This document shows positions 37,571 through 44,163 of a DNA stretch of 64,000 nucleotides, in pieces. Source of the stretch: JASDSY01 sp041441465 (GTDB lineage Bacteria; Muiribacteriota; UBA9980); the NCBI GenBank assembly GCA_041441465.1, contig JASDSY010000022.1, positions 1 to 64,000 of the forward strand, written 5' to 3'. Every line of letters starts with the position of its first letter. The first letter of the stretch is position 1. The position numbers and the translations under genes are program-made. Under the pieces are notes generated by a model. The model was not told where the DNA came from. It did no database searches and saw nothing but the letters and a program-made list of their open reading frames with translations.

Positions 37571-40534
37571 TTGCGCTTAAACCTGAGTGATAAAAAAAGT
37601 GAATATAAATTTAAAAATGTTTCAATTATTATCTTTATTGTTTTAATTGCGATATTATTAAATACGCCCGGCCTTTCATCCGGCGCTTACGCTGCCGCTT
37701 CGACTTCAAAACAGGCTGCGGTATCTATGCCGGCAGCAAGTTCCGTCACGGCCGTTATCATCGAGCAGCCGTCAACTCAAGAAGCTGCCGTAAGCAGCGA
37801 CCTGACAGCGGAAGATCTCGATATAATAAAAAAAATACAGGAACAGGAGCAGGCTAAAAAGGAAATCGAAACACAAAAAGAGCAAAATCTTTTTTCCGGC
37901 GAAAATTGCAATTCAAATAAAAAAGTAACAACACAGGCCCCGGCGCAGGACATCACCGTAATTTCAAACGCCGCCCAATCAGCAGCCGCTGAAACCGGTG
38001 AAGTCAAAACGAAAAAACGCGCCTATAAACCAAGAGCGCCATATAAACCACTTGAAATTACCGGCGAAAAAATATTCATACTTAACGACGTATCAGTAAA
38101 AGGTAACTTTTCTAAATTTGCCGGCGAAAATTACGACACTTATCCGGGCTTCAAATATTCTTCGGAACTGCGCCTCAACATAGAGGGCAACATCGCCGAA
38201 AACATCAGAGTATCGGCTCATCTTGACGATACAAACGTAAGCCAGGAAACGAAAAAACTCACGTTATACATTGACGGCAGAGTATGGAACTTTACCCTCG
38301 GCGATTTTACCACTTCTTATACCGACACCGAATACACTTTATACAACAAAAAACTCAAAGGTATTGAAGCTACAGGTAATATCGAAGACGGCAAATACCA
38401 GGTTAAAGCCATCGCGTCACGCTCCGAAGGCATATCATACTCCGAAGTATTCACCGGCGCAGGCATGCAGTCCGAATACCAGCTCACATATAGGCCGATA
38501 GTGCAAAACTCTGAAACTGTCAAATTAGACGGCAATACATTGCGCCGCGGAACCGACTATACAATCGACTACGAAGACGGCTCGATCATACTAAAGGCGC
38601 ACATCCTTCCGCTTGAAACGCGAAACAGGATTTCAGTCGATTACGAATATTTTGAAAACGGCAAAATGTATAGAAGAACACTTGTCGCGCTGCGCGGCAC
38701 CGCTGAACTCAAGAACCTCAACAAAGCCGGAATTACCGTCATTCGCGAAGAGGACGATAAAGGCGCGGCCGAGGGAACCGACCAGAACGCTGTCGCGGTA
38801 AAACCAACCGCAACCACAATAATCGGCCTTGATTACAAACTCAACCCGATCGAAAAATTAAAACTCGACGGCGAATTCGCCGTATCTTTAGTCGACCCAA
38901 ACACGCTCGGCCATCAGCCGGGCGAATCGAATATCGACGGGTTCGCGCGTTATTTCAAAATCGATTACAAAGAAAAAAAATACTCGTTAATGTTAAGAAA
39001 TGAAATGATGGGCGACGATTTCGTTTCAATAGGCAAGAACAGACTCGACATCAACGACAACAAGAACGAAGCCAGCCTGAAACTCACGCCTATCGATCCG
39101 CTGTCGCTCCAGTTCGATATCGAAGACGGCACTAAAACTTCAATAAACGACCCCGACTTACCGTCAAGTACGCAATCTAAGGTTAAAATCGACTCAAAAG
39201 CGTTCAGAAGCTTCACCGGCTATAAGTTAAGCCAGAACCTGAACCTTAATTTAAATACAAGCGAAAGGTTAAAAGAAAGCGATATGAGCCGCCTGCATTT
39301 TCATGAAACCACATGGCAGAGCGAAGTCACAAATGTCCACAACAAAATAACCGAACGCGCCAGATACAATGTACGCAATTTAATTTATAAATACGATCCG
39401 ACCGCGAAGCAAACGGAAAAAACATATAACGCCGGCTGGATTTTCAATAAATACGAAAAATTAAACTGCGCGCTCGAATACTCGAAAATCAAAACAGAAG
39501 GCGGCGCTGAAAGCCTTCCGATGTCGAACATCGATAATATCTCATTGGACATAACCTCAAATTTGACTAAAAAACTTTCGTTAAACACAGTTCTTTTGAC
39601 AAGAGTGGAAGATAATATGCAAACTAATAGAACTGACAACCTTATAACGACTGACACAAAAATCAGATACAATCCTAGCAATAAAGTGCAGACACAAATA
39701 AGATACAAAGAAATGCAGTCGAAAAAATTTCTGCTGAATAAAACCTATAACGAACAGGTATTATCGAAAAAAGAAGGCGAAACAAGCGACGACAATTACA
39801 TAAAAGTCGAAGAACCTGTCACCACTCAGACCGGTTCATTCTTAGTCGACTTAATGCCTTTCAATAAAATAAGGTCGCAGCTGCAATATCAGTTCAAAAA
39901 CTTAATAAACCTGAACACCAAAGCGAGAATGGCAGTTTCTGACTCGTCGATGGCGGAATTTAAATACGCGCCGAATAATACTTTATCGACAATCTACAGG
40001 CTCATGAATTCCAAAAATACGCAGAGCGTAGGAACGCTTCTTGCCAACCGCGATCTTAACCATAATTTCGAGACACGCAAGTCGTTAAATAGTAAAATGG
40101 CATTAATTTCAAACCTCGAGCTGGATTATAAAACGGACTCATACCAGCCGAGTGAAAGCGCGGACACATTCGCTAAAACCGTTAAGCTCGAAAAAGATTT
40201 AAGCGCCGCGCTGAATGTCAGCATGGGCCTCAGCCACTCAGAAATCAAAAGAAACGCGCCTTACAAAGACTCCGGAAAAATCTCAATCCTCTCAGGATTC
40301 AGAATAATACCAAAAGCTTATAAAATGACATTAAGAGGCAACATCGACCACTCGATCGAAGACGACTCGATCACGCAAAAAAAGAAAACCGTACTCGAAA
40401 CACTTTTAGATTATGACCTCGGCGGCGAAACTGAAGTATCGGCTAACTATAAGTTTATTAATACCGCAAAAACCGAACTCGAGGACGGTTACAAAGCGCG
40501 CGTCGGCAAAGTCACATTAACTAAACGTTTTTAA
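37571..40534 (+). CDS. Predicted outer-membrane beta-barrel protein (987 aa)
   Basis: TTG start with GAGG 7-8 nt upstream. An N-terminal hydrophobic segment (about 17-37) serves as signal peptide or anchor. Residues about 40-165 are low-complexity Ala/Gln/Lys/Thr. A globular part (165-390) contains VKLDGNTLRRGTDYTIDYED and NRISVDYEYFENG, a pattern seen in large bacterial outer-membrane proteins of the SprA-like group. From about 390 the sequence is alternating polar/hydrophobic strands, each ending in short turns, and it terminates in VTLTKRF, with the C-terminal Phe used by BAM substrates. Role unknown. A hairpin terminator follows. Confidence 0.7.
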   Translation: MRLNLSDKKSEYKFKNVSIIIFIVLIAILLNTPGLSSGAYAAASTSKQAAVSMPAASSVTAVIIEQPSTQEAAVSSDLTAEDLDIIKKIQEQEQAKKEIETQKEQNLFSGENCNSNKKVTTQAPAQDITVISNAAQSAAAETGEVKTKKRAYKPRAPYKPLEITGEKIFILNDVSVKGNFSKFAGENYDTYPGFKYSSELRLNIEGNIAENIRVSAHLDDTNVSQETKKLTLYIDGRVWNFTLGDFTTSYTDTEYTLYNKKLKGIEATGNIEDGKYQVKAIASRSEGISYSEVFTGAGMQSEYQLTYRPIVQNSETVKLDGNTLRRGTDYTIDYEDGSIILKAHILPLETRNRISVDYEYFENGKMYRRTLVALRGTAELKNLNKAGITVIREEDDKGAAEGTDQNAVAVKPTATTIIGLDYKLNPIEKLKLDGEFAVSLVDPNTLGHQPGESNIDGFARYFKIDYKEKKYSLMLRNEMMGDDFVSIGKNRLDINDNKNEASLKLTPIDPLSLQFDIEDGTKTSINDPDLPSSTQSKVKIDSKAFRSFTGYKLSQNLNLNLNTSERLKESDMSRLHFHETTWQSEVTNVHNKITERARYNVRNLIYKYDPTAKQTEKTYNAGWIFNKYEKLNCALEYSKIKTEGGAESLPMSNIDNISLDITSNLTKKLSLNTVLLTRVEDNMQTNRTDNLITTDTKIRYNPSNKVQTQIRYKEMQSKKFLLNKTYNEQVLSKKEGETSDDNYIKVEEPVTTQTGSFLVDLMPFNKIRSQLQYQFKNLINLNTKARMAVSDSSMAEFKYAPNNTLSTIYRLMNSKNTQSVGTLLANRDLNHNFETRKSLNSKMALISNLELDYKTDSYQPSESADTFAKTVKLEKDLSAALNVSMGLSHSEIKRNAPYKDSGKISILSGFRIIPKAYKMTLRGNIDHSIEDDSITQKKKTVLETLLDYDLGGETEVSANYKFINTAKTELEDGYKARVGKVTLTKRF

Positions 40535-40557
40535 AAGGTTTATTCTACCTTTTTTTC
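40533..40557 (+). terminator. Terminator after the 987-aa gene
   Basis: AAAAGGT (40533-40539), 7-nt loop, ACCTTTT (40547-40553), continuing in T. It ends the rarA-xerD transcript. Confidence 0.8.
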
Positions 40558-40611
40558 GAAACCGCATTCATAAAATTATATAAATATGAAATACGTTAAC
40601 GATTCTTATCG

Positions 40612-40634
40612 ATAAGGGGGCGGCTAAGGAATAA
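40612..40634 (+). repeat. Left copy of an imperfect 23-nt direct repeat flanking the AT-rich island
   Basis: ATAAGGGGG-(5 nt)-AAGGAATAA. The same 9+9 pattern occurs at 43988-44010 (19 of 23 identical). The two copies enclose the AT-rich island; the right copy is the left arm of a long hairpin. Confidence 0.45.
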
Positions 40635-40728
40635 AAAACTTTTTTCTCGCTCACTTAGTCCTCGGCGCCAAGCCTGACCCTCGACCACAAGTGCGCCTGC
40701 GGAATCGTTCACTCGTAAAAAGTTTTTT
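40633..40728. repeat. Small inverted-repeat element with GC-rich core
   Basis: 12-bp perfect inverted arms (40633-40644 and 40717-40728, A6-C-T5 and complement) enclose about 72 nt that are far more GC-rich than the surroundings. Just inside the arms are similar direct words (TCGCTCACT and TCGTTCACT). No protein-coding sense was found. It could be a large terminator or the relic of a small mobile element. Confidence 0.4.
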
Positions 40729-40770
40729 AAGTATTATTTGAATTGCCATAACAAATAGCTTATTAATAAA

Positions 40771-41367
40771 TTAGTAAATTTTCTTATCAATTATATTTTT
40801 AAAAAAGTAAAATATATTTATTAATATGGCCATTATTACATAATATAATATAACTTTACCAAAAACGATACCATTTTCACCCCAAATCGATATATTATTT
40901 TCATAAATATGTAATTTATAGCTTAGCCAAATTGAAAAAATACAAACTAAATAATTAATAAAATTTGAAATATTAAAATTCATTATCTTATGAAAAACAT
41001 TAATTTTAAAACCTAAAATCAGGCCAATAATAATTATTAGTTTATTAGAAAATTTACAGGTTTCTGATAAATGATCTAAAGCAAAGGCAATTAAACTAAA
41101 AATAATAAAATAGAAAAATAAATACATTGCAAATAAATTTATTTTTTGAAAATTACTTTTAATTTTATTTATAATTTTATTTTTTATTGAATTTAACTTG
41201 TTAAATTCAATTGAAATATAGCCAATAAATATAGAGATTAAAAAAATAATGTTATTATGCATATTACTTAGCAAATTTTCATTGCATATTAAAATAACAA
41301 ATACATATATAGTAATAAAATTAAAAATAAAATAACCATAAAATAAACTTTTTAATATTTCAATCAT
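40771..41367 (-). CDS. Island membrane protein C (198 aa, paralogue family)
   Basis: Not a family I recognise. 198 residues with about six hydrophobic segments. It opens with MIEILKSLFYGY, and the middle has GLILGFKINVFHKIMNFNIS, both matched by the other two island proteins (42695-43270 and 41843-42403). Very AT-rich codons (many AAA, ATT, TTA), unlike the neighbouring rarA-xerD genes. The ATG overlaps the stop of the upstream TPR-like fragment (ATGA), so it is built for translational coupling. Role unknown; inner-membrane protein. Confidence 0.65.
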   Translation of the reverse strand: MIEILKSLFYGYFIFNFITIYVFVILICNENLLSNMHNNIIFLISIFIGYISIEFNKLNSIKNKIINKIKSNFQKINLFAMYLFFYFIIFSLIAFALDHLSETCKFSNKLIIIIGLILGFKINVFHKIMNFNISNFINYLVCIFSIWLSYKLHIYENNISIWGENGIVFGKVILYYVIMAILINIFYFFKNIIDKKIY

Positions 41368-41606
41368 TTCTTTGACCTTATTAACATTTTCAATGAATTA
41401 AGAAAATAATAATCTGGAGCTTCTTTTTTTATCATTTCATAATATTTTTCAGCGTTTTCTGTATCATTTATTTCTACATAGCAATGAATAAGCAGTCCAT
41501 AATAATCCATTACAAGTTTCCAGCCGAACGGTGAAACGATTTCTTTATATTTTTCAATAAGTTTATTAGCTTCTTGAATAAATCGGAACTGCCTATAAAA
41601 ATAATT
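41364..41606 (-). pseudogene. TPR-like partner C, N-terminally truncated
   Basis: Translated on the minus strand, this frame runs from just after a TAA (41609-41607) to TGA at 41364. It ends NAEKYYEMIKKEAPDYYFLN...RSKK and matches the TPR-like protein at 42400-42660 almost throughout. There is no start codon near its beginning; the first Met lies well inside, before DYYGLLIHCYVE. The block 41442-41537 is identical over 96 nt to 42475-42570. It is therefore a broken copy, or encodes only a C-terminal half of about 48 residues. Confidence 0.6.
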
Positions 41607-41666
41607 TTAGAAGCTGTCCTTTTTTTATAATGCATTTTAATCGTTGTTTATATTAACTTTTTTTAT

Positions 41667-41824
41667 TATTTACTTAAGTTTCACACCTCAAAAATGTCTG
41701 TAAATAATAATTTTTAAAATTAAGAAAATTTTATTTTTAATTTTTGACTTCAAAACCAAGCGTAAATACATTGTTTAAAAAACATGGATTAATGTAATTT
41801 TACTATGCAAAACTTAAGTAAATA
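41667..41824. mobile_element. MITE-like inverted-repeat element (158 bp)
   Basis: Perfect 15-bp terminal inverted repeats (41667-41681 and 41810-41824; TATTTACTTAAGTTT and its complement) bound a 158-bp AT-rich, non-coding piece. It sits between island modules B and C, close to the point where TPR-like copy C is truncated. Size and structure suggest a miniature inverted-repeat element; no target duplication was confirmed. Confidence 0.45.
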
Positions 41825-41842
41825 TGGCTCAATAAAATTATT

Positions 41843-42403
41843 CTACTGTTCATATTTTCTTATAAAAGTAATAACAAATATTGCAAATAAATATATTGTA
41901 GCAAAATAAAATAAGTTTTCTTTGTATGGAATCAAAATATAATATATCGGAATTAAAAAAAAACTAACAAAAAAACTCATTATATTGAAATTAAAATTAA
42001 GAATTTTCTTTATGAACGCTAATTCAATTCCAAGAATTGAACCTACAAAAACATACAAACCATTTCGGGAAAAAAAAGAATTATAACTTAAATACCATGA
42101 CATTATAGGAATATTTATAATCATAATAATTATGTATAAAATTATAGTAAAAGCAACAAAATTTAATTGTTCCATGATATTTTGAGGTTCATATAAATTT
42201 TTATAAATTCCTGAATTTTGTTTTTTAAAAACAAGAGTAAAAATACCAAACATCAACATAAATATTATTATAAAAAAATTAAAATGATAAATACTATCTA
42301 TAAAAGTCATAAATGATAATGACAATGATATCCATAAAAAAGTCAAGTCAAAAGCTAAATAACTCAAAAATATACTTTTTAATAAATTATTCATAATCAT
42401 CAC
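41843..42403 (-). CDS. Island membrane protein B (186 aa, paralogue family)
   Basis: Paralogue of the other two island membrane proteins: NNLLKSIFLSYLAFDL near the N-terminus, five to six hydrophobic segments, and GSILGIELAFIKKILNFNFN in the middle, matching the GLILG motif of the others. The ORF starts at 42403 and overlaps the stop of the intact TPR-like gene by 4 nt. AT-rich. The paralogues share the plan but have diverged strongly in sequence. No known family recognised. Confidence 0.65.
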   Translation of the reverse strand: MMIMNNLLKSIFLSYLAFDLTFLWISLSLSFMTFIDSIYHFNFFIIIFMLMFGIFTLVFKKQNSGIYKNLYEPQNIMEQLNFVAFTIILYIIIMIINIPIMSWYLSYNSFFSRNGLYVFVGSILGIELAFIKKILNFNFNIMSFFVSFFLIPIYYILIPYKENLFYFATIYLFAIFVITFIRKYEQ

Positions 42404-42660
42404 TTTGAATTTAATAAATCTTTAAGATTATTTATTTCAGGATAATCTGGAGCATCATGTTCCATTAATATAATATATTTTTCAGCGTTTTCTGTATCAT
42501 TTATTTCTACATAGCAATGAATAAGCAGTCCATAATAATCCATTACAAGTTTCCAGCCGAACGGTGAAACAATTTGTTTATATTTTTCAATAAGTTTATT
42601 GGATTCTTGAATACATTTTTCGTATTGCCTGTCATTATAATATTGAGTTACAATGAACAA
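42400..42660 (-). CDS. TPR-like partner B (86 aa or longer)
   Basis: Short soluble protein of two TPR-like helix pairs: RQYEKCIQESNKLIEKYKQI and DYYGLLIHCYVEINDTENAE, ending DAPDYPEINNLKDLL. The TTG at 42660 is the first conventional start, but the frame stays open another 16 codons upstream (back to a TAA near 42708), giving ...GKFPDSAGILIVD before it. So this copy too may be a shortened form of a longer ancestor. It is coupled to membrane protein B by a 4-nt overlap. Partner or chaperone role is inference. Confidence 0.55.
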   Translation of the reverse strand: MFIVTQYYNDRQYEKCIQESNKLIEKYKQIVSPFGWKLVMDYYGLLIHCYVEINDTENAEKYIILMEHDAPDYPEINNLKDLLNSK

Positions 42661-42694
42661 ATCGACTATCAGAATACCAGCGCTATCTGGAAAT

Positions 42695-43270
42695 TTACCT
42701 AATTTTCTTATGCATTATTTTTTCATTCAACATTAAAATAATGTTTATAATACCAACTAAAATTGTATAACAAATAAATAAATAAATTATCCAATACGCC
42801 TCAAAATGATATGCAAAATTATTTAAACTTACAAACAAAAGACATACAAAATAGTTTTTTATTTTATTTAATTTTAATTTAAAAAAAGTTTTTATAAAGT
42901 TTAAATTTAATCCTAAAATTAATCCGGAAATTATAATAAGTCCTATATTATTTTCGAAATTACCTATTATTATGTATATAATCAAATAATTTACAAATAG
43001 AATTATAGAATATAATATAATTAACGGAAAAATAAAATATAATGGTTTTTTAAAAACATTATATTTATTAAAGAAATCTGATAATTTAAAGTTTTCAAAT
43101 AATTTTAAACTGTCTATGACAAAAAAAGATCCAAAAATTATAAAAATAAGTAATCCTATATTAAGTAAACTATTTTCAAGTTTAAATATAGTAAATAATA
43201 TAAAAATATAAGTGAAAATAAGTTCAGAGATTGTCCAACCATAAAATGCGCATTTTATTGCTTCGATCAT
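42695..43270 (-). CDS. Island membrane protein A (191 aa, paralogue family)
   Basis: 191 residues, about six hydrophobic segments. MIEAIKCAFYGWTISELIF at the start and GLILGLNLNFIKTFFKLKLN in the middle match protein C (MIEILKSLFYGY, GLILGFKINVFH). The C-terminus is Lys-rich. It follows the TPR-like fragment A by 31 nt rather than overlapping it. Strong AT bias. Unknown function; probably an inner-membrane protein. Confidence 0.65.
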   Translation of the reverse strand: MIEAIKCAFYGWTISELIFTYIFILFTIFKLENSLLNIGLLIFIIFGSFFVIDSLKLFENFKLSDFFNKYNVFKKPLYFIFPLIILYSIILFVNYLIIYIIIGNFENNIGLIIISGLILGLNLNFIKTFFKLKLNKIKNYFVCLLFVSLNNFAYHFEAYWIIYLFICYTILVGIINIILMLNEKIMHKKIR

Positions 43271-43301
43271 TTTTTACACACCAATTTTGGGATTAACTAA
43301 A

Positions 43302-43424
43302 TTATAATTCTTCATTATTTAAAATGTTTTCAAGTTCCTTTAGGTCATAGTAATCAGGAATTTCTAATTTTATTAATTCTTTGATTTTATAAAATTGCTT
43401 TAGATTTGTCAATGATTTTATCAT
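43302..43424 (-). pseudogene. TPR-like partner A, C-terminal remnant (40 codons)
   Basis: A 40-codon frame starting at ATG 43424 with no Shine-Dalgarno. Its end (IKELIKLEIPDYYDLKELEN) matches the C-terminus of the TPR-like proteins B and C (APDYPEINNLKDLL, APDYYFLNSLKML). It lies in front of membrane protein A, the same position as in the other two modules. Most of the gene is missing, so it is a relic or a minimal ORF. Confidence 0.5.
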
Positions 43425-43482
43425 CGAAAATTAGGACCGGTTCTCTTTTTTTGCCATATATTTTTAGTAATAATATATTGTT

Positions 43483-43689
43483 TCAACTTAGTCTGGCCAC
43501 TACCGCTATTATTACCAATATAACGCCAAGGCAGATATAAAAAGCGCGGGCGCCATTACGGCCGAAAATAGCTACAAAAAAACGCGCCTTACGGGAATTC
43601 ATAAAAAAATCCCAGTCATAAGCGCCGCCGGCGATTGAAAACAATCCGCAAAGTAAAATTAGAATAAATGGTAAAAAATCCATGTACAT
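43483..43689 (-). CDS. Imm17-like small membrane protein
   Basis: 68 residues with two transmembrane helices (about 5-22 and 47-66). The loop WDFFMNSRKARFFVAIFGRN and following GARAFYICLG resemble the immunity protein 17 family (Imm17) of polymorphic toxin systems, in which short two-helix proteins carry a W-FF-x-RKAR-x6-GR-GAR pattern. Assignment is from memory of the family pattern. AAAGGATGG lies before the ATG; a second in-frame ATG two codons on is possible. Codon use is less AT-rich than in the next genes. No toxin gene is visible. Confidence 0.6.
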   Translation of the reverse strand: MYMDFLPFILILLCGLFSIAGGAYDWDFFMNSRKARFFVAIFGRNGARAFYICLGVILVIIAVVARLS

Positions 43690-43797
43690 CCATCCTTTTT
43701 AAGCAAACATAATTTAAAATATTTTTAAATTATATCATAAAAACAACTTTCAAACAACAATAACCGATAGAAACAAAGTCTTACAGGGTATTCATTT

Positions 43798-43828
43798 CGA
43801 CGCCGCTTAATTTTTATGAGCGGCGTCG
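43798..43828. repeat. 10-bp GC-rich hairpin
   Basis: CGACGCCGCT (43798-43807), 11-nt loop, AGCGGCGTCG (43819-43828). Perfect stem. No T-tract on either side, so not a classical terminator. Confidence 0.7.
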
Positions 43829-43836
43829 ATTGCCAC

Positions 43837-43879
43837 ATCATCGCAAAGCAAGCAGGCGCAGCCTGCGCTTTGCGATGAT
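43837..43879. repeat. Long nested hairpin, 13 bp + 6 bp
   Basis: Outer arms 43837-43849 and 43867-43879 (13 bp, perfect) and inner arms GCAGGC/GCCTGC (43852-43857 and 43861-43866) with a GCA loop and a 2-nt bulge. Essentially one 19-bp stem. Confidence 0.75.
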
Positions 43880-43987
43880 TAAGAACAAAAATAAAACAGC
43901 TAGTATAAATAAATAAAAATACATAAGCAATAAATAAGAAAAAAAGGCAATATAAAAGAAAAATTAAGCAGGATTGGATGGAGGATT

Positions 43988-44031
43988 ATAAGGGGGAAGG
44001 GAAGGAATAATTCCTTCACCTTCCCCCTTAT
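43988..44031. repeat. Long hairpin, 13 bp + 7 bp, and right copy of the island direct repeat
   Basis: Outer arms 43988-44000 and 44019-44031 (13 bp) and inner arms 44001-44007 and 44011-44017 (7 bp) around TAA, with a single A bulge: a 20-bp stem with purine-rich and pyrimidine-rich strands. The first 23 nt match 40612-40634 at 19 positions. Confidence 0.7.
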
Positions 44032-44056
44032 CCGTGCCCAATAAAAAAATATAAAA

Positions 44057-44092
44057 AACTGCCGTTTAAAAATTACTTTTCGAACGGCAGTT
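44057..44092 (-). terminator. Rho-independent terminator of hutH
   Basis: AACTGCCGTT (44057-44066) and AACGGCAGTT (44083-44092) pair perfectly over 10 bp; read on the minus strand, TTTTATATTTTTTT follows. It lies 70 nt after the hutH stop. Confidence 0.9.
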
Positions 44093-44163
44093 CATATTTA
44101 ACGGACTGTGTATTTTAATTTTTTTAATTGGCGACTAAAAAAACAATCAAATCCAAATTGAAA

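Larger units (their letters stand above)
43690..44163. other. 474-nt gene-free stretch with four strong hairpins
   Basis: No coding frame of sense on either strand. It holds hairpins at 43798-43828, 43837-43879 and 43988-44031 and the hutH terminator at 44057-44092. The space between them is AT-rich. It marks the right edge of the AT-rich island. Confidence 0.7.

Noticed and set aside
40633..40728. tRNA or small RNA gene in the GC-rich core
   Set aside because: No cloverleaf, T-loop or CCA-type end could be drawn.
41442..42570. Repeat as CRISPR array
   Set aside because: Only two copies, 1 kb apart, and the repeat is protein-coding.
40771..43270. Prophage holin-like genes
   Set aside because: No phage structural, integrase or lysis genes nearby, and six membrane segments is too many for a typical holin.
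43302..43424. Independent small gene
   Set aside because: It matches only the end of the TPR-like genes and lacks a ribosome site, so a remnant is more likely.
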